Positions 45,853-56,727 of a stretch of 64,000 bases of DNA are shown in pieces. The notes under the pieces were generated by a model. The model was not told the origin of the DNA, did no database searches, and saw only the letters and a program-made list of their open reading frames with translations. Source of the DNA: Areca catechu. Taxonomy: Eukaryota > Streptophyta > Magnoliopsida > Arecales > Arecaceae. The position numbers and the translations under genes were made by a program. Numbering within the stretch: position 1 is the first letter of the stretch; each line of letters starts with the position of its first letter. Location: NCBI GenBank assembly GCA_021397845.1, contig CM038049.1, positions 99,230,877 to 99,294,876 of the forward strand, written 5' to 3'.

Positions 45853-47595
45853 TGTTAACCCTATAAGTGATTTTGATGATAACCAAACATTGGAGCATGT
45901 ATTTTTATTTCTGACAACTCTTCAAGTATTTGACAAGTTTTCGTAGGATGGATTAAATGTTCAAACTTCAACTCCTACATCTCTATTTTCTTGTTTGAGT
46001 TGTGTTGTAATGTGTTTTTGTAAAGAAGAACCCAATAAAAAAGCTAAGAAAAAATAATGTGAAAAAGGGTTACTTCTGTATGTGTGCACCTTGAAATTAG
46101 TTTTGAATTGGTATGATTGAAATTTGTAAAGAGTTGGTAAGAGTTTTTCTTTAAGTTCAAATATAAAAATCCTGAAGAAGATACTCGAGCCGACCCAACA
46201 TGTTGAAGAGCCGACTCCGCTTACTGGCACGTAGCAAGGATTCTGGAATGCAAAAATTCGAGACGAGTCGAAGGTAATCGAGCCGACTCCAATGAATCCG
46301 AGTCGACTGGAATTAGTCCGAGCCGACTCCTCCAGAGTCCATTTCTGAAGATTTCTGAGAACAGCCAAGCGAGCCAACCCAAACCAGAAAGAGCCAACTC
46401 TACCAGACCTAATTTTGAAGACCTGAGAAAAAGAGCTAACCCGAACTGCATCGAGCTGACTCTTCCAGAGTAAGGTTTTTCGAACTTGAGAAGAAGAGCC
46501 GACCCAAGCTGAAAAGAGTCGACTCCTCGAGTTCAAGTTTTTCAAAGAAAGAAGTTCGAGCTGACCCGAGCTATCAAGAGCCGAATCGTCTAGAGTGATG
46601 TTTTGCATCCTGAGACAAAAAGCCGACTGCACTAAAGATTTGGCGACTCGACCTATCGACTCGAAGGATCCGAGCTGACAAGAAGGAATCCGAGGCAACT
46701 CGAACGTCATTTTCAGGTATCTAATGGCTAGTTTCAGAATTTATTTTTAAATGCCAAAAGGTGCTCCAACAGTCACAAGTCACATCCTAATGGTCAAAAA
46801 TGTCTCTAACTGCCTTGGAGTGATGGAAGACTTTATATTTGAAGGATTTGAACTTCCTTGAAGCAATGAATTAGAGAGTTCTTCAAAGAAAAGAGAGCTT
46901 CATTGAATATCCTACCAACTAATAGCAAAAGAGCACAAGAGCATTTAAGTCAGACTTCAAGTCTTCACCAACTCTGATTTGAAGCTTGAAGCAACTTTGG
47001 AAAGAAGCCACTGAAGCAATTAAAGCTTATTCAAGTACATTCAAGTGGACTTCCATCAAGCTGCATCGGCAACTATTCGACAAATTGAGTTTGTCATTTT
47101 TGTTGCATTTCTTTCAATTCATTTTTGAATTGTGGGGTTATTGGTGAGCCCGGTTGAAAAACTAAATAGGTTCTTGGTGAGCCTTGGTAAAAACCAAGTG
47201 TTGGATTCTTGGTGATCCTGGTAAAACCAAGTTAGGTTTCTTTGTTGAGCCTGGTAAAACCAAAGGGTGTTGGGTTTCCTTTGGTGATCTCGTAAAACCA
47301 AAGTGTAGAGGTTTTGGATTGTGATCCTGTAAAACAATCATATTGTATTCGGGTATGAATATAGTAGAAATCCCAAGTGGTATCTTGGATAGTGGACGTA
47401 GGAGCTGGGTTGCTCCGAACCATTATAAATTTGGTGTGTTTGTGTTGTGCTTCTTTGCTCCTTTCTAGCTTCTGTAATTTATAACTCTGTCACAGCACCT
47501 AACACCTTCTAAGAGATTTTTAATTGCACATTACCTGCTTTAAATTTTTAAAATTTTCGATTCACCCCCCTTCTTGGGTAGCCACCTAGGCAACA
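45853..47595 (+). repeat. 3' LTR of B
   Basis: TGTTAACCCTATAAG...ACCTAGGCAACA, 1743 bp, followed by the TSD AACTC. A cluster of more than ten GAGCCGACTC / GAGTCGACTC-like units is at 46185-46700. The end carries the CACCCCCCTTCTTGGGT block shared with C and typical of this lineage. Confidence 0.87.
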
Positions 47596-47600
47596 AACTC

Positions 47601-47864
47601 ATTCAAAGATTGAACTTGAGACAGTTGAACTAGAAACTTACATAGAAGTAGCCCTCTTAAATGAGTATACAATTGATTTTTCTTGGGGGCTCTTCTTTAC
47701 ATAGAGTTTTAACAAAAATTAACTTAACATACTTCAATGTTGTAGGAAGGAGGGTTGTTCAATGAAATTAACCTACAAAATCTTTGAGAACACTTGAAAG
47801 ATAGTCAGTATTAAATGCATGATCCAATGTTTAGTTATCATCAAAATCATTTCAGGGGTCAACA
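47601..47864 (-). repeat. 3' LTR of C, inner piece
   Basis: On the element's strand it starts TGTTGACCCCTGAAATG and matches the LTR start of B. It joins the outer piece (38781-40070) once B and one TSD copy are set aside; together they give about 1.55 kb. Confidence 0.82.
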
Positions 47865-48845
47865 ATCTCTCCCTTTTTGATGATGACAAAACATCGAGCA
47901 TGGAAAAACTTTACAGATTTCAATAAATGTATTTGAGTAACTTGTGTATGACTATAATATTGAGATGTATTCACATGTATCAACAAGTATCATTAATATA
48001 TTGAAAGTATCAAGGTTTATCAACAAAGTATCAAGACTTTTGAATTAGATCCAATATGTATTAGAGTTAATTTTAGATCAAAAGTTGCTTTTGCCTATCA
48101 TGAATTAAAATCAAGAAAGATGTCAGAGCTTGGAGAAATACCAAGATAGAATGTATCAGAGTAAGAGCATAAAATGTATCCGAGCTTATATATCAGAGAA
48201 TATCAAAGATGTTTTGAACAAATGTCAAATCTATAATATCTAGATTGTATCAGAGTTATTATGAAAACCATCAAAGGTATTGAGAATGTGTCAAAGCTAT
48301 TATATTAGCAATTAAAGATTTGAATGAATCAAGATTGGTTATGTTCAAAATTGAGTATCAGAGCAAGATATGATCCAATATAAGTACCAGAGTAAACAAA
48401 TTTGAGCAAAATTCATACTCATTATGCCAATTCATTCATTTTTACACATCAATATGCCAATTCATTTTCATGCACATCAATCCATTTCCATGTACATCAA
48501 ACACTCCCCTTTTTTGTCATTAATCAAAAAGGTTTTCAAAAAGCATATTATTTTATCTCTTTAAAGAGTAAGAATAAAGATAATATTGTTTAAGATAATT
48601 TCACTTTCTTGTAGAATTTTTCAAGTTGAAATTCTTCATTAAAATTCAGGTGAAGTTTCTCTCCCCCTTTTTAGGTTAAATAATGAGATCATTAAAGGAA
48701 GTAATAAGATATGGCAATAAGAGATTCATGACAATATACACAATGATTCTGAAAAGAAGGCATTTCATTACATCAAAAAGATAGTACATTACATCAAAAA
48801 GCAATACATTTAAAAGATATTAAAATACAATCACAAAGATACAAA
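47865..48845 (-). other. 3' region of C with polypurine tracts
   Basis: No gene. Purine tracts on the minus strand are at 47865-47880 (next to the LTR), 48501-48535 (CAAAAAAGGGGAGTG) and 48661-48675 (AAAAAGGGGGAGAG). Between them are irregular TATCAGAG / CTCTGATA-like units (48000-48400), also seen in D at 38400-38590. Confidence 0.65.
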
Positions 48846-49235
48846 CTAGTGTTCCTCCTCACTAGAGGAAGAATCAACATCTACAACAGCATCTGAAGTT
48901 TTAGTCTTTAAGGATTTAAATCTAGGTCTCTAAATCTTATTCTAGTAGGGGCCTTAGGTGTCTTAGCTATTTGTTTACCCCTAGATTTTGGTTTGGCCTT
49001 AGATGGAGTAGGTTCTACTTTAACTTCATAGGGCATACAAAGTTCAATGGGTGGTATAAAAGAAATTGGATCTGGATCGAATAGCCCTGGAGGTACAAAA
49101 GGTGGTGGCTGAGCTGGTGGTGAAGGTGGGTGTGTAGGTGGCTCCCTGGAGGTCTGAGCTGTGGAAGCCTCAATAGTGGATGAAAGCTTGTGTAAGAACA
49201 ACCATACAGCTCTAAGCTCACCCTTGAGACCTTCC
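48846..49235 (-). pseudogene. Extra ORF of C, C-terminal part
   Basis: Minus strand. A helical start (GELRAVWLFLHKLSSTIEAS) is followed by a Pro-rich stretch (PPTHPPSPPAQPPPF), basic KAKPKSRGKQ and a final RIRFRDLDL, then an acidic SSSSEEE end with the stop at 48846-48848. The end matches the B copy (TRFRDLRFK and EEEEE). It is cut at 49240 by a solo LTR. Confidence 0.65.
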
Positions 49236-49240
49236 AGTCC

Positions 49241-50676
49241 TGGTGCGGACACCAGAGGCACCAGAATAAGGCAAAGGCTTCTCAACCCTCTGTGGATCAC
49301 TTAAATGATATTTGAGTCCACTGTAATAAAGCTTAGTCCAGTTGAGTTGTTTTATGTGAGTCCTGTATTAGTCAGCTCATGTTGAGCTAGTTCAGTCAAG
49401 TGTTAGTCAGCTCATGTCGAGCTAATTTTATTTTTATGAGTCCTGTCCAAATATTGAAGACTCAAGACCACATCATACAAGTGAAGACCAAGTCCAACCT
49501 GATTGAAGACATGGAAGTTGAGCCCAAGTCCAACCTAGCTTGAAGATTTGAAGACCCCAGGAGGAAAATTCAGAAAATCCTGATTCCTTGCAGATGACCT
49601 CTAGATGCCCAGATTCCCTTCCAGATGCCAGAATATATTCATAGACCAGGGCATCCATGATTCCAGAGGTCCACCTGCATCCTAGCCCAAAGAAATCAAG
49701 CCCAGGCGCTAAGCCCAAGCCCCTAAGAAGCAAGATACCAAGGAATATTCCTGCTACCTGGCTACCAGGCCACCCCAGCTTCCAGAGGCCCAAGCCCATG
49801 CGCCCAAGCCCCTTTGGACTGGCCTCTTGCTGCTCTTAGAAGCCCAACACACCCCCTTAGGCATCCTTGGAGTGTTGACCAAGTCAAGAGAATTTTTAGG
49901 AATTTTTTCTACCTAATGTTTCCTTATTTTCTAGCTAGGGTTTGAGTAGGAGTAGGATTCTTATGTAAAGACTAATGTGTCCTTACTTGGAGCCCAAGAC
50001 TAAGGGTCCATTTAAAGGACCCTAGTCTCTTGTATGAGGATTGATTTTGATATATGAAATAAACCTTGAGTTCTCTTATTGCTTTAAGTGTTACCCTGCT
50101 GTGTGCATAAAGGGGTGTGAAAGTTTTCTTCTTCCCGGTGCTGCAACCATCATCCTGCCGCTAGCCAATCCTCCAGAGCCTTGGCCGCCCACTCCAAAAT
50201 TCCTTTCCCCTTTGCTATTTTCCTTTATTTCTTGATCTCCTCTGAGTTTTCTAACCCCTGATAGGTCGTTTGCAGGTCCTCGAGTTCCTACGAATCCAAC
50301 GACTCCAGCCATGTCTCAATCGGACCACCGAGCAGAAAGCCGGGTATCCGCGGGTCTTAGCTCGGTTTTCCAGGCCGCATCCATCGAGGAATGAGAGATC
50401 CCTTCGCTGTGATCTTCACCAGGCACTTCAAATGTTGTCAGGTACACCCCCTCTATCTCCAGTAATTATATTGTAGGAGAACTTACCCTAACCGAGGCTT
50501 CTCAACCCCGGCGATCCTTCTTTAATACTTTTCTAGGTTCTAATCTGCATGCTTGACTTCAAAATTTCATACATAATTCTCTACAACTAATTTTGATATG
50601 AAATTTAAGAATTAATCTACTAACATCACATATAAAACATACAAAAATAATTGCATGCATATTAGGTCCCGCATCA
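49241..50676 (+). repeat. Solo gypsy LTR of the G4 family in C
   Basis: TGGTGCGGACACC...GTCCCGCATCA, 1436 bp, collinear with the LTRs of G4. Perfect TSD AGTCC (49236-49240 and 50677-50681). No internal sequence. The extra ORF of C continues on both sides. Confidence 0.92.
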
Positions 50677-50681
50677 AGTCC

Positions 50682-51183
50682 TCTTTGCATGCCCTGTGTC
50701 TCAATAGCCTGCTGTGCCCTAAAACCATCTACAGCTCCCCTCAATATGCCAAAATCCATATGCAACTATCTGATAGTAGCATGAATGTCCTCCTGCGAAT
50801 GCGGTCTGCTCTCCACAGCCTCAACCCTGGTGGTCAACTATGCCAGCTGTGCCCTGATGTCCTATAGACCAGTGTCGACTGTTTGGCATAGCTCACCAAA
50901 CATCGAACTAATGGAGCTCGTTAGGGACTCTGAGAGAAGTCTGATCTGCTGGGCTATAAAGGCTTATGAAGCTGATGGTGCTGTAGTAGAAGGTTCGGGA
51001 GCAAGTCTAGTAGAAGGTCTACGGGGTGTCCTAGGACTGTCAGGCTCTCTCTGTGTTTGACCATGGTCATCAATGTCAGCTTGAGTACCATCATCTCCTC
51101 TGGTTGCAGTAGTATCAATGTCACCATCTAGATGCTCAGTTTGGTCCTCCTCATCTCGTCATCATCAGAAGAAGTAGCAACCC
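50682..51183 (-). pseudogene. Extra ORF of C, middle part
   Basis: Minus strand. It has an acidic start (TSSDDDE), AGDTDT-like, a Pro-rich stretch, a LIAQQIRLLSESLTSSISSMFGE-like helix and a predicted coiled stretch towards 50690. It matches D at 37175-37520 block by block. It is cut by the TR array at 51183 and by the solo LTR at 50681. Confidence 0.65.
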
Positions 51184-51672
51184 TGATGGGGGACAGATGG
51201 GTAGGATCGTTGGTGAGCCTAGAAGTCACCTAAATTAGGGTACTATTTCTTTTGGTATTTTTTTCACTAGGCACCTCTAGGTCATTGCACCCTCCTCGAT
51301 ACTTGGAGGCGCTATGATGGATCTCAAAGGCCACGAGGGGATAGAGAAGATGGAATGGGAAGGGGATAACTGGGCATGACCTCACATCATGTCCTGGGGT
51401 TGGGCCTCACACCCTCTCCTAACGGAGTGAAATAAAAAAAATACTCTTTTCTAAAACTCATTTTCATCCCCAAAACTTGACTAAACTCCAAAAACTTTTT
51501 TTTTTTTTATAAGATAAGCCTATCCATATCTCAATCCTAACCAACCAAATCCTAATTCAAATTTCAAACAAAAGATAAATCCTAAATAAATTTATTCTAG
51601 AAATGCTCGAAGATCCATGCCACTTCGTGATCCGTGCTGCTCCGAGATTCGAGTGGGTCGATGTCCCCATCA
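51184..51672 (-). repeat. TR LTR1
   Basis: 489 bp. Compared with LTR3 it lacks about 80 bp (the GGGTGGCGGAGGAATAGTGG stretch and what follows). Its outer end abuts the TSD. Confidence 0.85.
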
Positions 51673-53074
51673 TTCCCCTGAGGTGGGGAAAACTCGACTC
51701 CGTCGAGTCAGGCGTCAAGTCTTCTGTCTTCAGCTTCATATTATTTTCTTTAGACTCCAAACTAATAACCTTGAGATAATTTTTTTTTTTTATATCAGCC
51801 CTGCTCTGAGATCTGTACTCCACCATCCTGGGGATTGCTTTTGAGATCCGTGCAATCCTGAACAGTACTGGTCCTGAAGTCGGTGACAGGAACCGGTTTG
51901 CTTTGAGATGCGTGCAGAGGAGAATGCCGGGTTTGCGTTCACGTTCGTGCACCAGCTTCTCCTTTTCCTTCATGGACCGAACTGGAGGCGGATTTTCACC
52001 GACGGGCCCTCCGGCGACGGCGCTGGGGAGGAGGACGGCAACTCGGTGCTGGGGCTTCTCCTTCTTCTTCATGAATTGAAACCGGGGAACAGGGGAGGTC
52101 TTCGGAAGGTTCGTCTGCGTTGGTGCTGGGAGGAGACAGTGGCGGGGTCAGGATGGTAGCCGACGGAGTCGGCGGCCACTGGCGTTCGGTGACGGAAGTG
52201 AGGTGTCCGGCATTGCGGTAGCAGGGGTCGATCTGTGCAACTCTGCCGGAGTAGATGGACTGAAAGGAAATGAGGCAAAGGGGTAGTAGGGGCATCGGCG
52301 TGAAGCTATTCTCCCTTGGGTGGCGGTAAATGGTAGAGACGGCGATGAAGATCGGGCGGAGGAGGCGAGCAGTCTTCATGGATGGAGGCGAAGTCCGACG
52401 GCTAGGAGTCAGCGAACTCGGAAGAAGTAGGCGGATCTCGGTGGAAAGCAGGCGGATCTCGGCTGGGAGTCACAGCTTGCTCTGTTCCTGGAGAAGGCAG
52501 CGTGGATGGAAGGGGTGGGCGGCACGGGTGCATGGGGCTTGATTCCAACGGCGGTTACGGGAGGGAAATCAGCGTTAAAGATGACCGGATGGAAGCAAGG
52601 CAACGGGCTCCATTCGGTCTTGGATCTCTCCGGACGGGATGAGATCCGGTGATTGGGGCGCACGGTGGGCGGAGATGGCGGCACGAATGGTGGAGGTCAC
52701 CATGGCAAGGGGAGGCGGTCACCGTGGAAGAGGGGCAGTAGGGCGTCGGCGAGAGGTGGACGGCAGCACGGCGGAGATGTGGACCACGGAGATCGGGCGG
52801 CTAAAATGGGTCTCCGGTGGCTATGGAGATTGGGGGGGAAAGATACGGTGGCGAAGACGATGAAAATTGGTAGATCTGGCTCTGTCTCGTCCGTGGGTCT
52901 GCAGCGTGGTTGTAAATGTGGTGGTGCTGGGCGGTGGAAGGAAGAAGACAACAGGAATAACATTGGATGACAGGAATAAACCCAGAATAGAGGAGGAATA
53001 AGGTTGGGATAGCAGGAATAATGGGAATAAGGGGAATAAGCGGTGGAGAGAAAAATATACCCTAATTTTTCTGG
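51673..53074 (-). other. TR internal region 1
   Basis: GC-rich from about 51880 to 52960. Open frames exist on both strands (for example 51996-52379 minus, 52653-52970 plus), but none has a recognised domain, and high GC by itself favours open frames. The second internal (53861-55257) is collinear with it with many single differences. It may be a captured piece of a host gene; I cannot name one. The PBS is at 53075-53086. Confidence 0.6.
51692..51708. other. Hairpin ACTCGAC-N3-GTCGAGT in TR internal 1
   Basis: Same 7-bp stem as the gypsy elements, at the same place relative to the 3' LTR (19 bases from it), although TR has no chromodomain coding here. Confidence 0.75.
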
Positions 53075-53086
53075 GCTCTGATACCA
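53075..53086 (-). other. Primer-binding site of TR internal 1
   Basis: GCTCTGATACCA on the plus strand, the exact reverse of the initiator tRNA-Met type PBS, four bases from the LTR. The second copy is at 55258-55269. Confidence 0.88.
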
Positions 53087-53090
53087 AAAA

Positions 53091-53860
53091 TGATGGGATA
53101 CAAGTGCGTAAGATCGTTGGTGAGCCTAGAAGTCACCAAAATTAGGGTACTATTTTTTTTAGTATTTTTTTCACTAGGGGTGGCGGAGGAATAGTGGGGT
53201 GTAGGATAGGGATCTGGATCTCATGGACTTTGGGACTCACCCTAACGAAGAGACCTCTCACCTCTAGGGCATTACACCAAAATGATGGGGGACAAGTGCG
53301 TAGGATCGTTGGTGAGCCTAGAAGTCACCAAAATTAGGGTACTATTTTTTTTGGTATTTTTTTCATTAGGGGTGGCGGAGGAATAGTGGGGTGTAGGATA
53401 GGGATCTGGATCTCATGGACTTTGGGACTCACCCTAACGAAGAGACCTCTCACCTCTAGGGCATTACACCCTCTTCGATACTTGGAGGCGCTAGGATAGA
53501 TCTCAAAGGCCACGAAAGGATAGAGAAGATGGAATGGGAAGGGGATAACTGGGCATGACCTTACATCATGTCCTGGGGTTGGGCCTCTCACCCTCTCCTC
53601 ACGGAGTGAAATAAAAAAAACACTCTTTTCTAAAACTCATTTGCATTCCCAAAACTTGACTAAACTCCAAAAACTATTTTTTTTATTTTATTTTTTATAA
53701 GATAAGCCTATCCATATCTCAATCCTAACCATCCAAATCCTAATTCAAATTTCAAACAAAAGATAAATCCTAAATAAATTTATTCTAGAAATGCTCCAAG
53801 ATCCATGCCACTCCGGGATCCGTGCTGCTCCGAGATTCGAGCGGGCCGATGTCCCCATCA
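53091..53860 (-). repeat. TR LTR2 with a duplicated 192-bp end
   Basis: 53091-53282 is a partial LTR copy (TGATGGGATACAAG...GGGCATTACACC) followed at once by a complete LTR at 53283-53860. The two share about 185 bp nearly base for base. The junction ACCAAAATGATGGGG resembles the PBS/LTR junction ACCAAAAATGATGGG, so a slip there could have made the duplication. Confidence 0.82.
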
Positions 53861-55257
53861 TTCCCCTGAGGTGGGGAAAACTCGACTCCGTCGAGTCAGG
53901 TGTCAAGTCTTCTGTCTTCAGCTTCATATTATTTCCTTTAGACTCCAAACTAATAACCTTGAGATAATTTTTTTTTTTTATATCAGCCCTGCTCTGAGAT
54001 CTATACTCCCCATCCTGGGATTGCTTTGAGATCCGTGCAATCCTGAACAGTACTGGTCCTAAAGTCGGTGACAAGAACCGGCTTGCTTTGAGATGCGTGC
54101 AGAGGAGAACGCCGGGATTGCGTTCACGTTCGTGCACCAGCTTCTCCTTTTCCTTCATGGATTGAACCGGAGGCAGATTTTCGTCGGCGGGCCCTCCGGT
54201 GATGGTGCTGGGGAGGAGGACGGCAACTCGACGCTGGGGCTTCTCCTTCTTCTTCATGAATTGAAACCGGGGAACAGGGGAGGTCTTCGGAAGGTTCGTC
54301 TGCGTTGGTGCTGGGAGGAGACGGCGGCGAGGTCGGGATGGTAGCCGGCGGAGTCGACGGCCGCTGGCATTCAGCGACGGAAGTGAGGTGTTCGGCATTG
54401 CGGTAGCAGGGGCCGATCTGTGCAACTCTGCCGGAGTAGACGGACTGAAAGGAAATGAGGCAAAGGGGTAGCAGGGACATCGGCGTGAAGCTGTTCTCCC
54501 TTGGGTGGCGGTAAATGGCGGAGACGGCGATGAAGATCGGGCGGAGGAGGAGAGCAGTCTTCATGGGTGGAGGTGGAGTCCGACGGCTAGGAGTCGGCGC
54601 ACTCGGAAGAAGCAGGCGGATCTCGGTGGAAAGCAGGCGGATCTTGGCTGGGAGTCATGGCTTGCTCTGTTCCTAAAGATGGCAGCGTGGATGGAAGGGG
54701 TGGGCAGCATGGGTGCAAGGGGCTTGATTCCAGCGACGGCTGCGGGAGGGAAATCAGCGTTGAAGATGACCAGATGGAAGCAAGGCAGCGGGCTCCATTC
54801 GGTCTTGGATCTCTCTGGACGGGATGAGATCCGGCGATTGGGGTGCACGGTGGGCGAAGATGGCGGCACGAATGGTGGAGGTCACCATGGCAAGGGGAGG
54901 CGGTCATCGTGGAAGAGGGGCAACAGGGCGTCGGCGAGAGGTGGACGGCGGCACGGTGGAGACGCGGACCACGGAGATCGGGCGGCTAAAATGGGTCTCC
55001 GGCGGCTATGGAGATGGGGGGGAAGATCCGGTGGCGAAGACAATGAAAATTGGTAGATCTGGCTCTATCTCGTCCGTGGGTCTGCAGCATGGTTGTGCCG
55101 GCGGTGGTGCTGGGCGGTGGAAGGAAGAAGACAACAGGAATAACTTTGGATGACAGGAATAAACCTAGAATAGAGGAGGAATAAGGTCGGGATAGCAGGA
55201 ATAATGGGAATAAGGGGAATAAGCGGTGGAGAGAAAAATATACCCTAATTTTTCTGG
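53861..55257 (-). other. TR internal region 2
   Basis: Collinear with internal 1. Long minus-strand frames (53745-54425, 54124-54564) and a plus-strand frame (54505-55056) overlap one another; none matches a family I know. The PBS is at 55258-55269. Confidence 0.6.
53880..53896. other. Hairpin ACTCGAC-N3-GTCGAGT in TR internal 2
   Basis: Same stem and same position as in internal 1. Confidence 0.75.
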
Positions 55258-55274
55258 GCTCTGATACCAAAAAA

Positions 55275-55843
55275 TGATGGGGGACAAGTGCGTAGGATCG
55301 TTGGTGAGCCTAGAAGTCACCAAAATTAGGATACTATTTTTTTTGGTATTTTTTTCACTAGGGGTGGCGGAGGAATAGTGGGGTGTAGGATAGGGATCTG
55401 GATCTCATGGACTTTGGGACTCACCCTAACGAAGAGACCTCTCACCTCTAGGGCATTACACCCTCCTCGATACTTGGAGGCGCTAGGATGGATCTCAAAG
55501 GCCACGAGGGGATAGAGAAGATGGAATGGGAAGGGGATAATTGGGCATGACCTCACATCATGTCCTGGGGTTAGGCCTCAAACCCTCTTCTCACGGAGTG
55601 AAATAAAAAAAATACTCTTTTCTAAAACTCATTTTCATTCCCAAAACTTGACTAAACTCCAAAAACTTTTTTTTTTTTTTATAAGATAAGCCTATCCATA
55701 TCTCAATCCTAACCAACCAAATTCTAATTCAAATTTCAAACAAAAAATAAATCCTAAATAAATTATTCTAGAAATGCTCCAAGATCCATGCCACTACGGG
55801 ATCCGTGCTGCTCCGAGATTCGAGCGGGCCGATGTCCCCATCA
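55275..55843 (-). repeat. TR LTR3
   Basis: 569 bp, TGATGGGGGACA...ATGTCCCCATCA, followed by the TSD AACCC. It represents the full LTR form. Confidence 0.87.
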
Positions 55844-55848
55844 AACCC

Positions 55849-56727
55849 TCTGCCTAGATATCCTTTTCGACCAAATTTCTTCTACTAGATGGTAACCCAT
55901 CCTTTGAAGGGATTTCACCGAATAGCTGTTTGTGTGGTGTAGGGGCTACCATCCTCCCCAGTGAGATCAATCCCTACATCCTAAAACAGTAGTGTGAAGA
56001 CCATTCCGTAGGACAAGCAAGCCTTTACCTTTCTTGCTGCCTCTCTCATATGCACAAGCATAATATATAGTAGATTGAGGGCCTCCCCCTCAATCAAATG
56101 CCTCATGAATACTAGGTCCCATTTGCTTACCAAGTCAAAGTGACCGGTCCTAGGCAGGAAAATCCGATTGATAATATTGTGCAGCAATCTCATTTCCAAT
56201 GAGAGCACGTTTGCTAGCACATTCTTTATTATATCCACATCTGATCTTTCCAATATGATCCTTAAAGTCCTCTGCTTGTTTTTCAGAACCAAGTGATTTA
56301 AGCCATCTATGGGCATCTGTAAAATGCTGCTCAGCTTCTCTTCATTCATAATTATTCTTACCCCTTTCACAGTTGACTCAATGTGGTACGCCCCAAGGAT
56401 AAGATTTTCAAAGAAAGCTTTCACCAAGTTAGGATAAGTAGGGGTGTTTAAAGAATAGAAAAATGTCCAGCCCTATTTTTCAATCCATTCTCCTATTCTT
56501 ACTCCTAAACTATCCAAAAAGGAAAATATGATTCTTCTACCACTAGTGACTGGCCGATTGGACATAGAGATAACTGGCCTTGGTGGTGAAGAGGATTCTT
56601 CTTCCATTTCTTCTTCTTCTTGTTGCCTTCGAGCTGACTCATCCTCTTCTCTTCTGTTACTCCTTTCCCTTTGAGCACTCGAGTTGACTGCCCGAGATCG
56701 CTTCCTTACTGCCCTTTTGGGAGCCAT
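55849..56727 (-). pseudogene. Extra ORF of C, N-terminal part
   Basis: Minus strand. The start is ATG at 56727 (MAPKRAVRKRSRAVNSS), with a basic then acidic Glu-rich N-terminus, then SGRRIIFSFLDSLGVRIGEWIEK. After a stop near 56473 the fold continues with VKAFFENLILGAYHIESTVKGV, LSSILQMP, RTGHFDLVS, MRHLIEGEALNLLYIM and REAARKVKACLSYGMVFTLLF. These motifs line up with the B copy at 43762-44390. It continues, with stops, to the TR insertion at 55848. Confidence 0.7.

Larger units (their letters stand above)
40071..47595 (+). mobile_element. B: Sirevirus-like copia element with a 5' deletion
   Basis: Inserted in the 3' LTR of C with a perfect TSD AACTC (40066-40070 and 47596-47600). The 3' LTR is complete (45853-47595). 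The 5' LTR stops after about 518 bp and joins directly to the pre-integrase part of pol, so the rest of the LTR, the PBS, gag and protease are missing. The rest of pol, the spacer, the extra ORF and the purine tracts are present. Because the TSD is kept, the deletion came after insertion. Confidence 0.88.
51184..55843 (-). mobile_element. TR: tandem array of a small non-autonomous LTR element (3 LTRs, 2 internals)
   Basis: On the plus strand: LTR1 51184-51672, internal 1, LTR2 53091-53860, internal 2, LTR3 55275-55843. One TSD, AACCC, flanks the whole array (51179-51183 and 55844-55848), so it behaves as a single insertion. Each internal starts (minus strand) with a PBS GCTCTGATACCA in reverse and ends with a hairpin and CCACCTCAGGGGAA before the next LTR. 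Internals are 1.4 kb, markedly GC-rich, and show no gag, RT or integrase. The LTR ends (TGATGGGGACA...CCCATCA) resemble those of the gypsy elements here, which suggests gypsy enzymes moved it. Confidence 0.85.

Noticed and set aside
45961..46710. A 249-residue minus-strand open frame
   Set aside because: It lies wholly inside the 3' LTR of B, antisense to it, and is Ser/Arg/Leu-rich because of the GAGTCGACTC repeats. No domain is visible.
51557..55153. Overlapping 100-230 residue frames on both strands of the TR internals
   Set aside because: They overlap each other on opposite strands, run across LTR boundaries, and no family is recognised; they are recorded as possible captured sequence rather than genes.
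51184..55843. TR as a DNA transposon with terminal inverted repeats (GATGGGG...CCCCATC)
   Set aside because: The inverted ends are short; three long direct repeats, PBS sites and purine tracts show an LTR element, and TG...CA termini with a 5-bp TSD fit that.
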